A stretch of 64,000 bases of DNA. Source: Sphingobacterium sp. SYP-B4668 (lineage in GTDB: Bacteria > Bacteroidota > Bacteroidia > Sphingobacteriales > Sphingobacteriaceae). Shown in pieces: positions 1 through 8,571 of this stretch. The stretch lies in NCBI RefSeq assembly GCF_027627455.1, contig NZ_CP115483.1, positions 3,224,001-3,288,000 of the forward strand, written 5' to 3'. The stretch's first letter is position 1, and each line of letters begins with the position of its first letter. A program made the position numbers and the translations under genes. The notes below the pieces were generated by a model that was not told where the DNA came from, did no database searches, and worked only from the letters and a program-made list of their open reading frames with translations.

Positions 1-1347
1 AGCATCCTCTCCAACATTAGCATATACTTTTGACAAATAGACCTTTTGATTCGCAATTGGGAATACATTTCCTTCAGTATCATCCTTAAATTGGTAGACC
101 AATCGACCTTTGATCTTGGTCGTATCCCGGTATATCTTGGCATCAAAGAGGAAATCCACCCGTTGGCTCTTTCCTTGATTTTCGAAAATCTGTTGTTGGG
201 TCGGATCGCTCGCGATGACCTCAACTTGGTATTGCTCACCTTTCGTGAGCATGGGCATCTTCACAAAATCATACAAAAGCTCGTTGTTGCCGACAATCTT
301 GGTAGAATACATCGGCAACGTTAAAGGAGCGCCCTTCTTGGATATATTAGATGTCTTAGCTTTATAGAAATTGATGGTATATTCTGTTGTGGGTGCAGCC
401 GCTATTATCGGATTCCAAACCACTTTAAACTGTCCCTGGCCGTTAAATGTACTCTGGTGTTCGGGGCTTACAATTATTGGGGCGTTTACCATATTCCCAG
501 CATACCTAAAAGAAGTGACCTCTGACCACCCTCTATTTCTAAAATTAGATTTCCCTGTGGGATCGGTAGCTTGCACCCCCATCACATATTGTCGCCCAGG
601 AATGAGCGCTGGATGAGCAGGACCATACAGCAGCATATTCGTCCCAATTGTTTCTTCAAATAAAGGTCTGCTGGATAGGAATGCGTCGTTAGGATTACGT
701 GCTGCGATGACCTCTACAATCCGTAGCTTATACTGGATAAATGGAGATGATCCCGGAGGTGTAGTCCACGTGATTGGTAAAGCCTGCACACCCTTTACAT
801 CGACATTCTGTTCGTTGAACGGACTCAAAATACGGGGCGGCTCTAAATCTGAAATCCGGAAGCTGGTACAGCCTAGTGGCTGTTCAGGACTGATTGGCTC
901 CAGGCTGTTATAGTTTAAGGCCCGAATACACAAGGTATAATTACCTTCCAAAAGTCCTACCCCTCGAGTCATATCCGCACGGCTGATGCCCGTATATTCT
1001 ATTTTGTTGATGTCAAATAGAGCTGCAATATCATTTCCATTCAAATTGACCGTCTGCCCAGCAGGAATGAGAATGGGCCGCGGACTACGGTAACCGGGCT
1101 TGACCCAAGCCGCAATACCATTGTCACCTGTTACCCTGGCCGTAAGCTGTATGGACAGCTCGGTCGTGGAGATATTGGTCACCGTCACCACCATCAACTC
1201 GGGATGCGAAGAATAATCCGCAATACGATTCAAATATGGGGGCAACACGTGTGATGTAATCTGTATCTGTGCTTGCGCGGCACAAAGCATCAGCAAAAAT
1301 CCTATTAGGGTCAATACGTTTCGTCTGATAAATGCGATCCTTTTCAT
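1..1347 (-). CDS. TANFOR/Fn3-like secreted surface protein, C-terminus beyond window
   Basis: The reading frame opens at an ATG at 1347 and stays open to the left edge, so 449 residues are visible and the C-terminus is missing. A signal peptide occupies about residues 1-27, with a basic start, a hydrophobic core and an Ala-Gln-Ala cleavage zone. A beta-rich module follows, then Fn3-like stretches with recurrent phrases such as SPFNEQN, TWTTPPG and SPEHQSTFNGQG. The organisation, including a Cys-containing LGCTSFRI segment, recalls the TANFOR domain described for Bacteroidetes surface proteins, but I cannot confirm that. No catalytic motif is seen. It lies downstream of, and in the same direction as, the outer-membrane-type gene at 1426-3159, with a 78-bp gap, so the two are probably cotranscribed and may form one surface assembly. 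Function unknown. Confidence 0.75.
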   Translation of the reverse strand, partial: MKRIAFIRRNVLTLIGFLLMLCAAQAQIQITSHVLPPYLNRIADYSSHPELMVVTVTNISTTELSIQLTARVTGDNGIAAWVKPGYRSPRPILIPAGQTVNLNGNDIAALFDINKIEYTGISRADMTRGVGLLEGNYTLCIRALNYNSLEPISPEQPLGCTSFRISDLEPPRILSPFNEQNVDVKGVQALPITWTTPPGSSPFIQYKLRIVEVIAARNPNDAFLSSRPLFEETIGTNMLLYGPAHPALIPGRQYVMGVQATDPTGKSNFRNRGWSEVTSFRYAGNMVNAPIIVSPEHQSTFNGQGQFKVVWNPIIAAAPTTEYTINFYKAKTSNISKKGAPLTLPMYSTKIVGNNELLYDFVKMPMLTKGEQYQVEVIASDPTQQQIFENQGKSQRVDFLFDAKIYRDTTKIKGRLVYQFKDDTEGNVFPIANQKVYLSKVYANVGEDA

Positions 1348-1425
1348 TTTTTTATTTTATTTGCGCGTGTCTGAGTAAGTGATATCACTACGCTCGTTAC
1401 ACTCGGTTAATAATGAGCGTTAGCT

Positions 1426-3159
1426 TCATAATCCAAAATTCAGTTGATAAGCAATTTCTGCACGGGTCTCGGTAAATGATGGGCTTCCACCCGTTACAGC
1501 AGATCCAGGGTTGTTGTTCGTAAAATAGACCATTGTTCGAATGCTTTGCAATTTGCTAATGGCATACGTCAGATTTAAAGAACCATTGAAAATATCGCTC
1601 TTATTACCATTGTTGTTGCCCAACATATACCCTAGATTCGTATTCGCACTGAGCTTGTTCTTGGCCATCAAATAGGTGCCCCCCACCGATATCCCCTTAT
1701 AACTATTTTGATTCCCAATGGATTTGAGATTGGTATAGCTCATACTGGAATTAAAGCTTAGTTTTCGGAGCGGAAAAGACAATGTATAATTCAATAGATA
1801 TTGACTAGAATTGATATCTCTACTTGGTGCAGTCTCTGTATCGAAATAGCTGTTATAATCGTCCATGCTATTGAAATTGGCCGAAAGCAGTATCATTTGT
1901 ACCTTGGTGGGGCTTGATAGGGTGAATCGAGGCATAATACCCAGTGTACGGGTCGTCTGTACGATCTTGAGCGAATCGGCAAAGCGTAGGGTATTGGGTC
2001 GTTGATTATTAGAAAAATTGCTAAAGTTGACGTCTATCCCCAGCTGTTTGGTGAGCTCGGTGGTCAGCATGGCCGTACCGATAATACGTTTGGAGGTAGC
2101 TTCTTTCTGAAGCCGCACATTATCCTGTTCTATCCCGAAGCTTCCGTTAAAACGAAATTTACCGGAAGGATGACTATAATTGGGGATAATGGTTAGATTT
2201 TCGACATCATTGGTAAAGTAATAGGCCCCCATGGAGGTAAACCCTGGTTCTACGCGCCGGTAATTTACTTTAAGGCCATAGTTTTTTGCTTGATAACCGA
2301 CACCGGCATTAAAGGCCAAAAACCATTCGGAAGTCCCATTGATTTGCAACATATTCCCCAGCTTCCGGAGTGTTTTATCTTCGATAGAATCAAGAGACAA
2401 GGTCGAATTGAGATCACGGGTCAATAAGCTGATTGCACCATCACTTTCGATATACAACTGCTTGAACACCGTAAAGCGACCGTCGTAACCGAGTACGGAA
2501 TTCGCTGCAGGAGTTACTTTACGATTCGGAGTGCCTACTGGGGCCGCAATAGACGTACTGTCATCTTTAGCATGAAGGACGTTCAGATCGAAAAAGTTGG
2601 CGTTGGTCCCATATCCCAGCTTTATGGCCAACCCCTTCCGGGTAAACGAATAAGGCACCAAGGACATAGACGCCGTATCGATTACCGTCGCTCGATTCAA
2701 TCGGCCATACATCAGTCCAAATCGCAGTTTACCCGGACGGAGCTCCACTCCACCACCTAATATGGTATGACCGGCGAGCGTATAAGGTGAAAAATTGACG
2801 TTACGATATCCTCCATGCAGCGTAATCCATTTGTAGGTTGGACTGAGTCCAAATTGATTGAAGGGCTGCTGGAACGAGCTTTGCTTTTTACTTAATGTAA
2901 AGCTGAAAGGAACACTCCATCCATATAGTGAAATAGTGGGGCTTCCGCTGATCAGATAATTGGCAGCCTCCATGCGATCGGCAATGCCTGATGCATGGTA
3001 AAACATTCCTCTCAATTCCAGACTACCATCGAATCGAAAGGGTTTTTGCTCGCTTATATTGCTGAGTTCTTGGGCCGCTACTGACCCCATACCGACAAGG
3101 CAGCAAACCCAGATTACCAAACGAAATATCCAGCTAGTCATATGAATTCTAATTTTCAT
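1426..3159 (-). CDS. Outer-membrane beta-barrel-like protein of unknown function
   Basis: This is a 577-residue protein with a signal peptide ending near an AAQ site (about residue 30). The mature part consists almost entirely of alternating hydrophobic/polar strands with many Tyr, Asn and Ser, for example GLRFGLMYGR-like and TLSFPLRKLSF-like stretches. It ends in an aromatic-aliphatic NFGL terminus, as expected for an outer-membrane barrel. No plug domain, TonB box or enzyme motif is visible, so a structural or porin-like role is more likely than a TonB-dependent receptor. It sits between the collagen-like lipoprotein gene (45 bp upstream) and the partial Fn3-like gene, all in one direction, which suggests one transcription unit for a cell-surface structure. 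The identity is by composition only. Confidence 0.7.
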   Translation of the reverse strand: MKIRIHMTSWIFRLVIWVCCLVGMGSVAAQELSNISEQKPFRFDGSLELRGMFYHASGIADRMEAANYLISGSPTISLYGWSVPFSFTLSKKQSSFQQPFNQFGLSPTYKWITLHGGYRNVNFSPYTLAGHTILGGGVELRPGKLRFGLMYGRLNRATVIDTASMSLVPYSFTRKGLAIKLGYGTNANFFDLNVLHAKDDSTSIAAPVGTPNRKVTPAANSVLGYDGRFTVFKQLYIESDGAISLLTRDLNSTLSLDSIEDKTLRKLGNMLQINGTSEWFLAFNAGVGYQAKNYGLKVNYRRVEPGFTSMGAYYFTNDVENLTIIPNYSHPSGKFRFNGSFGIEQDNVRLQKEATSKRIIGTAMLTTELTKQLGIDVNFSNFSNNQRPNTLRFADSLKIVQTTRTLGIMPRFTLSSPTKVQMILLSANFNSMDDYNSYFDTETAPSRDINSSQYLLNYTLSFPLRKLSFNSSMSYTNLKSIGNQNSYKGISVGGTYLMAKNKLSANTNLGYMLGNNNGNKSDIFNGSLNLTYAISKLQSIRTMVYFTNNNPGSAVTGGSPSFTETRAEIAYQLNFGL

Positions 3160-3204
3160 TTTTTATGAACTTAATACGTCCTACCCATATGTAAACTTAG
3201 ACTG

Positions 3205-4785
3205 CTAATCCGGTATGTTGTACATGACTTTAAGCTGCTTGTAGTCCTTAGGCAATGCTCGGGCTCCTTGGTAAGCCCCTTTGTTTCCAGGAATAATGAC
3301 GAAGCGGAATTCTAAATTCTCTTCCACTTCCTTTACTCCAATATCAAAGCCCGTATTTGATATTAAAATTCTAAACAATCCACTACTTGGATCCAAATGG
3401 TAGCTGTAGTCTACCCAATTGTAGAGCCGTCCCTTACAATTTAGTTGGCTAATGAATGCGCCCTTTTCTCCTGCATCCTCACGTACATACACCATTACAG
3501 CCGCCTCATCGAGGAGCTTTGGATTATCTTTGAATTCTTGGACATACAGACTTCCACTGATATCTCCCGAACTTGATGACTGATACGTTTGCTCAAGTAT
3601 GTTCCAATTGCTGTAGATCACATCTGTTTGCGGTCCTGCGGGACCTCTCAAGTTCATGATTGGACTGCCCCAGCCCGTAGCGGTCTTTGGTCCGTACAAA
3701 TTGCCGGTGGAGATACTGATGTAGTAATCGCCGACTCTCCCTAAGGTATCCTGAGGTGTCGCAAATCCATTATAGATCTTGGACCCTGCAGCTCCATTGC
3801 TACCATTGCTACCATTGGTCCCAGCGGTGCCTGTTGCGCCTTTTAGATTAACTGGTGTTCCCCAACTAGTGGCCGTCTTCGGTCCATAAAAATCACTCGT
3901 ATTGGTTCGGAAATAAAAATCACCAATTCTTCCCAATGTCAAATCAGGGATAGTTGTACCACTCCATATTTGAGATCCCGGTGCCCCGTCTTGTCCATTG
4001 GTTCCCTTAAGGTTGGTGGCATTGCCCCAGCCCGCGGCGGTCTTTGGGCCATAGAAGTCACCCGTATTGCTACGAAAATAGAAGTCGCCTACCTTGCCCA
4101 CTGTCGTGGGAGGTACCGTTGTACCGGCTAAGATACTGGCCCCATCAGTTCCATTCGTACCGTCGGCCCCTTTGGCACCAAGGAGGCTAATGGAAGTCCC
4201 CCATCCGGCATCTGTCTTGGGGCCATACAGTTGTGCGGTAGAGGTCCTGAAATAATAATCGCCATTCACCCCGATACTTGCCGCAGGTATAGCCGTACCG
4301 TTATAGATCTTGGTACCATCGATCCCATTAGCACCTTTTAGATTGATCGCATTCCCCCATCCGGAGGTCGTTTTGGGTCCGTATAAATCGGTATTACTGA
4401 GGTTGAGGTAATAGTCGCCAACTTGCCCTTGGTTGCTTGTAGGTGCTACGGTACCATTCAGTATCTTCGACCCTGCAGTTCCCGGTGCGCCCGGGGCACC
4501 GGTTGGGCCTGTTGCACCGACCGCTCCGGTGGCACCGCGAAGATTGACCGGGTCACCCCAGCCTGTCGTGGTTTTGGGACCATAAAAATCACTGCTTCCC
4601 AAATGGAAATAAAAGTCGCCTGCAATGCCCAACGTCGCCTCAGGACTGGTAGTACCTGTATAGATTTTTGTTCCACTAAGACCTTCAAAACCTTGCGGTC
4701 CCACATCCCCTTCCTTGGTACAGGAAAGCAAGAAAAGGAACATCAAATGGAACAAAAAAAATCGCTTACTCGATAACGTTTTCAT
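3205..4785 (-). CDS. Lipoprotein with collagen-like linkers and six repeats
   Basis: The protein has 526 residues. A lipoprotein signal ends in LFLLSC (Cys 22), so it should be acylated and anchored in the outer membrane or exposed at the surface. Residues of about 38-380 form six copies of a roughly 47-residue unit with the pattern G-S/T-KI..GT..P...G..GD-F/Y-Y.......YGPKT..GWG...NL-R/K-G. The units are joined by Gly-X-Y runs such as GATGPTGAPGAPG. The C-terminal 130 residues are a separate globular region without repeats. The arrangement resembles collagen-like adhesins or stalk proteins in which the triple-helical segments space out folded units. It leads an apparent operon with the two genes downstream on the same strand. 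The biological role is not known. Confidence 0.85.
   Translation of the reverse strand: MKTLSSKRFFLFHLMFLFLLSCTKEGDVGPQGFEGLSGTKIYTGTTSPEATLGIAGDFYFHLGSSDFYGPKTTTGWGDPVNLRGATGAVGATGPTGAPGAPGTAGSKILNGTVAPTSNQGQVGDYYLNLSNTDLYGPKTTSGWGNAINLKGANGIDGTKIYNGTAIPAASIGVNGDYYFRTSTAQLYGPKTDAGWGTSISLLGAKGADGTNGTDGASILAGTTVPPTTVGKVGDFYFRSNTGDFYGPKTAAGWGNATNLKGTNGQDGAPGSQIWSGTTIPDLTLGRIGDFYFRTNTSDFYGPKTATSWGTPVNLKGATGTAGTNGSNGSNGAAGSKIYNGFATPQDTLGRVGDYYISISTGNLYGPKTATGWGSPIMNLRGPAGPQTDVIYSNWNILEQTYQSSSSGDISGSLYVQEFKDNPKLLDEAAVMVYVREDAGEKGAFISQLNCKGRLYNWVDYSYHLDPSSGLFRILISNTGFDIGVKEVEENLEFRFVIIPGNKGAYQGARALPKDYKQLKVMYNIPD
3652..4674 (-). repeat. Six tandem in-gene repeats of about 140 bp plus Gly-X-Y linkers
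   Basis: These are the DNA-level repeats that encode the YGPKT..GWG units. Copies differ at many synonymous and some coding positions, so the array is old or diversified. The Gly-X-Y linkers vary in length from a few residues to about 24 between units, which suggests length polymorphism between strains. Confidence 0.8.
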
Positions 4786-5343
4786 ATGTATATGATTTAT
4801 TCTTTAATGGACATATGGCATACCCATGGGTGTTTGTTTTTCACTAAGCATGAGCATTTCATATAGTTAAAATTTATGTTACTTAATTGATCGAGAATAC
4901 CATGGTCAGTATCCGCTAGAACAAATAGAATAAATTAATCAACGTGATTTTTGGGGAATGAGTGAATGAGGGGTTAAAATGAGTGAGTTAGGTGTATCTA
5001 TGAGTAAGTGATTTGCGATAGCGCAACAGTATATGATTTAGGAAAACTTCCAACAGATTATCGCCAATGATGTGAAAGCAAAGGAAAAATGAAGCTAAGT
5101 AGCTACTTTACATAATCAAAATTTGAGGAATAAGATTTTATCTTTCTAAAGTTTCCCGTATCTTAACCTACAAATTAAGCGTGCAATACCATTTAACCCT
5201 ATTCCCATGCAAAAAAATTTGACTTTGGAAAGCGAAAGCAAGCTATCCGCTATTGACTGCAAAACAACCAATAGGTATAAATTACCATAACATAGCGATA
5301 CAGCCAACATAACACAATTTTTGATTTAGAAATAAACAACAAT
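4786..5343. other. 558-bp divergent intergenic region
   Basis: This AT-rich stretch separates the divergent genes at 4785 (minus) and 5344 (plus) and should hold both promoters. It contains several loosely repeated GAGTGAGT/GAGTAAGT words around 4955-5015. No open frame with coding character was seen, and no terminator. Confidence 0.5.
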
Positions 5344-6459
5344 ATGAACCGATTCCGCCTACTTCTACTCTTTCTATCCGCCACACTGTATTCATCAGCC
5401 CAACAAATACACTACGACTGGCCTCTCGGCCCTTTCATCAGGCCTGAGGGTGTGAATCCCGTGATTTCACCGGATTCGACAAGCACTTTCTTTGATCCGA
5501 TGAGCCGACAAAATATCGCCTGGGAAGCCGGTGACATTTTCAATCCCGCTGCTGTGGTGAAGGACGGTCGTATATACGTCCTGTATCGAGGAGAGGACAA
5601 ATCCGGAATGGGTATCGGCAAACGTACCTCCCGTATCGGGATTGCCGAAAGTAAAGACGGTATTCACATGAAGCGGGAAAAGAAACCTGTATTTTATCCA
5701 GACGAAGACGCACAGAAAGAAAATGAATGGCCGGGCGGTTGTGAGGACCCACGTATCGCCGTTACAGCGGACGGTCTATATGTCATGCTCTATACCCAAT
5801 GGAACCGGAAGGTTGCACGCCTCGCCGTAGCCACCTCCCGAAACTTAAAAAACTGGACCAAGCATGGTCCTGCTTTCCAAACAGCACATAACGGTAGATT
5901 CAAAGATCTATTCTGCAAGTCGGGTTCTGTCGTTACCAAACTAGATAATGACAAGCAGATCATCACGAAGGTCAATGGGAAGTATATGATGTACTGGGGC
6001 GAGCGCTATATGAATATTGCCACATCGGACGACCTCATCAATTGGATACCCACCTTAAATGAGAAGGGCGATCTGGATTTGGTAGTCACACCACGCCGAG
6101 GCTATTTTGACAGCGATTTAACCGAATGCGGCCCTCCGGCCATCATAACCGACGATGGTATTTTAGTGTTGTACAACGGTAAAAATAGAGGCGGCGAAGG
6201 TAGAGATACCAACTATACAGCCAATACCTATGCCGCAGGACAGGTCCTATTCGACCTCAACACTCCTTCGAGGGTCATCGGTCGGCTTGACAAACCTTTC
6301 TTTGTACCCACCGAGTCTTTTGAAAAAAGCGGACAGTATCCGGATGGTACGGTGTTCATCCAAGGGCTTGCCTATTTTAAAAACAAATGGTTTTTGTACT
6401 ACGGATGTGCCGATAGCCAAGTAGGCGTTGCGGTATATGATCCTAAAATCAAAAACTGA
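5344..6459 (+). CDS. Secreted GH130 family mannoside phosphorylase/mannosidase
   Basis: The 371-residue product has a signal peptide (about residues 1-20, ending SSAQ) followed by a five-bladed-propeller type sequence typical of glycoside hydrolase family 130. Recognisable family motifs are FNPAAV near residue 66, RGEDKSG near 82 and GGCEDPRI at about 131-138. The Asp of the EDPR motif matches the residue proposed as proton donor in this family. GH130 enzymes either phosphorolyse beta-1,4-mannosides in the cytoplasm or hydrolyse beta-1,2-mannosides. The export signal here favours a periplasmic hydrolytic mannosidase, but the subgroup cannot be told by eye. It stands alone on the plus strand, without a SusC/SusD pair nearby. 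Confidence 0.88.
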   Translation: MNRFRLLLLFLSATLYSSAQQIHYDWPLGPFIRPEGVNPVISPDSTSTFFDPMSRQNIAWEAGDIFNPAAVVKDGRIYVLYRGEDKSGMGIGKRTSRIGIAESKDGIHMKREKKPVFYPDEDAQKENEWPGGCEDPRIAVTADGLYVMLYTQWNRKVARLAVATSRNLKNWTKHGPAFQTAHNGRFKDLFCKSGSVVTKLDNDKQIITKVNGKYMMYWGERYMNIATSDDLINWIPTLNEKGDLDLVVTPRRGYFDSDLTECGPPAIITDDGILVLYNGKNRGGEGRDTNYTANTYAAGQVLFDLNTPSRVIGRLDKPFFVPTESFEKSGQYPDGTVFIQGLAYFKNKWFLYYGCADSQVGVAVYDPKIKN

Positions 6460-6517
6460 AATTAATGAAAAACCCTTTTCACCAAAATCGATACTAAACT
6501 TTAAAAACATTATCCGT

Positions 6518-6682
6518 CTATAAGTCTTTCGTGTTTCCCAGCATTTCATCAATCATGGATTTTGCCTCTTGTAATGATATTAGACACTGATCATAAAGGA
6601 TATAGATATTTCGTTCCAATTGTCGCACCGCCGGTTTTGATCGGATGCTTCCTTCAAAATCAATGGTCGTCGACAAAACCAT
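6518..6682 (-). CDS. Small hypothetical protein (54 aa)
   Basis: This short frame starts at an ATG at 6682 and ends with TAG. The product is charged and probably alpha-helical, with a LERNIYILYDQ stretch and a LQEAKSMIDEM stretch, and no signal or membrane segment. It lies just past the hairpin that ends the holin-like gene on the same strand, so it may be a separate transcript or read-through. Coding character is plausible but no family is recognised, and a chance frame cannot be excluded. Confidence 0.35.
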   Translation of the reverse strand: MVLSTTIDFEGSIRSKPAVRQLERNIYILYDQCLISLQEAKSMIDEMLGNTKDL

Positions 6683-6720
6683 TCAAGGCCATGCGTAGCA
6701 CGATGTCCAGCGATACCAAA

Positions 6721-6753
6721 AGCATGAGCCACAGCTTATCTGTGGCCCATGCT
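6721..6753 (-). terminator. Hairpin terminator after the phage-like cluster
   Basis: A 14-bp stem with one mismatch (6721-6734 pairs with 6740-6753) surrounds a 5-nt loop. On the minus strand it is followed by a short T run (CTTTTGG). It sits 2 bp past the stop of the holin-like gene at 6756, so it most likely ends that operon. Confidence 0.75.
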
Positions 6754-6755
6754 TA

Positions 6756-6920
6756 TTATCTTTTGACCCACTTGGCCAGTAGGTAGCTCACGATGAAGCT
6801 CACACCCGCGCCAACGCTTGCCAAGATAACCGTGTGTAGGATATCTGCCAGTGATAGGTTAATATAGATTGAGCACAATGTACCTCCTATCGTGCCTATA
6901 TGTACATCACTGACTTTCAT
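6756..6920 (-). CDS. Small holin-like membrane protein (54 aa)
   Basis: The start is the ATG at 6920 and the stop TAA lies at 6756-6758. The product begins MKVSDVHIGTIGG and has a nearly continuous hydrophobic stretch from about residue 10 to 47, ending in a basic AKWVKR tail. One or two membrane passes and a basic C-terminus are typical of small phage holins. The gene overlaps the end of the upstream gene by 14 bp and is followed directly by a strong hairpin. Together with the DUF5675 gene this suggests a small lysis-like cassette. The holin role is inferred from size, topology and context. Confidence 0.55.
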   Translation of the reverse strand: MKVSDVHIGTIGGTLCSIYINLSLADILHTVILASVGAGVSFIVSYLLAKWVKR

Positions 6921-7188
6921 CCTTTACCTCCTCTTTCTGATCCACAGGACTCCGACCATGAGCATAGCAGACTTCATCCCTTTCTTCACACGCTTCGCTC
7001 TTATACTTTGTAGCGGTGCTTTGTAAATCGTTCTCCTCTTGTGGTTTTTCGTCCTTCACCAGCTGTTCGATAATTCCTAGCCCGAGCGCTATGTATTTAA
7101 TGATATCCAATGCCTTCCCAGGCAATTTGATAGGCGCCGCCAGTACCACCTGTACCGCTCGGCTCCATATTTCGATTATTTTTTTCAT
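6907..7188 (-). CDS. Small amphipathic protein of the phage-like cluster (93 aa)
   Basis: The frame can start at 7209 (100 aa), but I prefer the internal ATG at 7188, which follows an AAGG sequence. Residues 1-40 are an amphipathic to hydrophobic helix region (WSRAVQVVLAAP, YIALGLGIIEQLV), and the rest is highly charged (EEVKDESQ end). No family is recognised. It lies between the DUF5675 gene and the holin-like gene on the same strand and overlaps the latter by 14 bp, so it is probably translated with it. It may be membrane-associated. Confidence 0.55.
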   Translation of the reverse strand: MKKIIEIWSRAVQVVLAAPIKLPGKALDIIKYIALGLGIIEQLVKDEKPQEENDLQSTATKYKSEACEERDEVCYAHGRSPVDQKEEVKDESQ

Positions 7189-7225
7189 ACCTTGTTGAGT
7201 AGTGCGCATTGTATAAGGAGATACC

Positions 7226-7633
7226 CTATCCCTTGATCTGTATAAATACCTCGACCCCTTGATCCCATAAGCTATACACCAGTGCTTTGAGCCTAGCTAG
7301 CGCAGTAGCACTTCCTTCGCCACTGCCCTCACCCGTGAGTCTCATCACAGGAGCAATACAGCCCTGTAGTTGTCCTTTTGCGTCGTTGGCTTTATGGATT
7401 AAGATGCCTTCTCGCTTCAGTACATTCGGAATACCGATCTGCTCTCCGTGCTTACTATAGATACGCTTTACCAATTTATACCGGCCTTCGGGGATGCAGC
7501 TGAGTCTTTTCGTATTGTTGCGCCAAGGCAGCTCTATGGTATGGCATATTGTATCTCCTTGAAAATAAATTGTTCCGTTGGTTCCTTGCTCTCCATATTT
7601 CCGTTGGAGGATCAGGGTATGTTGATTGTTCAT
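7226..7633 (-). CDS. DUF5675 family protein
   Basis: This 135-residue protein matches the DUF5675 pattern. It has an N-terminal LxLxRKYGEQGTxGT strand pair, a PWRNN segment, an IPEGRYKL turn, the signature ILIHKANDAKGQLQGCI (about residues 77-93) and a LVYSLW...IQIKG end. The His and Cys in the signature are the obvious functional candidates. The family is widespread in Bacteroidota and phages, often beside small membrane proteins. Its enzymatic activity is not established, and a cell-wall-related role is only suspected from context. There is no signal peptide. Confidence 0.85.
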   Translation of the reverse strand: MNNQHTLILQRKYGEQGTNGTIYFQGDTICHTIELPWRNNTKRLSCIPEGRYKLVKRIYSKHGEQIGIPNVLKREGILIHKANDAKGQLQGCIAPVMRLTGEGSGEGSATALARLKALVYSLWDQGVEVFIQIKG

Positions 7634-7729
7634 TAGCCATTAGCTATTGGGAGCTAGGGGTTAGATTGGTGTAGTGCCTATAGCGATTGTTTTTACCTTT
7701 CATCTTTTAACTGATCACTAATCACGCTT

Positions 7730-7771
7730 CACCAGTCACTAATCACCAGTCACTAATCACCAGTCACTGAT
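7730..7771. repeat. Three tandem 14-bp repeats (CACCAGTCACTAAT)
   Basis: Two perfect copies and a third with one change lie head to tail, preceded by a partial related word at about 7712-7725. They lie in the 182-bp gap between the DUF5675 and DUF6266 genes. They may be a slippage tract or a regulator binding array, and nothing in the sequence decides which. Confidence 0.75.
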
Positions 7772-7815
7772 TACACCTCCTGCCCCCTAACTCCCGAATT
7801 AAACCCTATACAGCA

Positions 7816-8571
7816 CTATGGAAGATCCACCTCCACGATGGTCATGGCATTGTACGGATTGTTTTTCAGTGGATAGAACTCATCGTTGACCTCTTGGTAC
7901 ATAGAGATGCCCACCACCATGTACACCACCTTTGCAGGATCCACGACCAATGCAGCTTGTATGGTTTCGGCGGTGTGCACACCTATCAAGGGGATATAAT
8001 CCGACTTGACCACTACAGGACGAGGTGGCACCTCTTCGGCACTGAGCTCGGCCACTGCCAGCGTCACTAACATATGGGTAGCTCCGGGCAGCAACATCAC
8101 ATCATTCTGTGGATTGAATTGTGGGATGCTTAGTGTTGCCTCCCCTGCGGTACGATCATAGGCAACCGCTAGCTCCTCACCCAATAGCATTTTGAGACTA
8201 CTTGTCTGGTTGAACTCAAACCCTTTGAGTAGACCGCTATTGGTCTCTAAAAATACTCGAGCACCACGTCCATTGACCAAATCGGCCTTCTGAATCCTGT
8301 GGACCAGGGACGTCAACCTGTTGCGCATGGTACTATCGCCAAATATGCGCAGCAGATTGTTTAGCTGTAAGCGCAAGAGCTTGGCTGTGCCCGCTGCAGT
8401 TCCAAATTCGGCCATATTCTCGCGTGTCCGCTGAAAATTTGGATCCGACTGGATCCGTGCCTTGTCTACTCCGCCCTTCATGCGTACTTCGTAGCCTCTG
8501 GAGCGATGTTTGCTAAAAGAAAGGTCCCCGACCTTCCCTCTAACTTTGATTAAACTTTCTTGTTTTGCCAT
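7816..8571 (-). CDS. DUF6266 family protein
   Basis: I place the start at the ATG at 8571 (product starts MAKQESLIKVRGKVGDLSF), not the in-frame ATG at 8667. The MAKQ start is typical of the family, and the 32 residues upstream do not look like a signal peptide. The 251-residue protein shows the family's N-terminal G-K-VGDLSF/KHRSRGYEVR block, an RTRENMAEFG-like block and a beta-rich C-terminal half ending TIVEVDLP. DUF6266 proteins are common and often multicopy in Sphingobacteriaceae and Flavobacteria, sometimes in phage-like contexts. Function is unknown. It is the first gene of the minus-strand cluster that ends at the terminator at 6721. Confidence 0.82.
   Translation of the reverse strand: MAKQESLIKVRGKVGDLSFSKHRSRGYEVRMKGGVDKARIQSDPNFQRTRENMAEFGTAAGTAKLLRLQLNNLLRIFGDSTMRNRLTSLVHRIQKADLVNGRGARVFLETNSGLLKGFEFNQTSSLKMLLGEELAVAYDRTAGEATLSIPQFNPQNDVMLLPGATHMLVTLAVAELSAEEVPPRPVVVKSDYIPLIGVHTAETIQAALVVDPAKVVYMVVGISMYQEVNDEFYPLKNNPYNAMTIVEVDLP

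Noticed and set aside
1368..1425. Possible hairpin between the first two minus-strand genes
   Set aside because: The arms (ACGCTC and GAGCGT) are only six bases with a 19-base loop; not convincing as a terminator.
4423..4776. Plus-strand open frame of 117 codons antisense to the collagen-like gene
   Set aside because: It is a shadow of the repetitive minus-strand lipoprotein gene, with Cys/Arg-rich non-protein-like composition.
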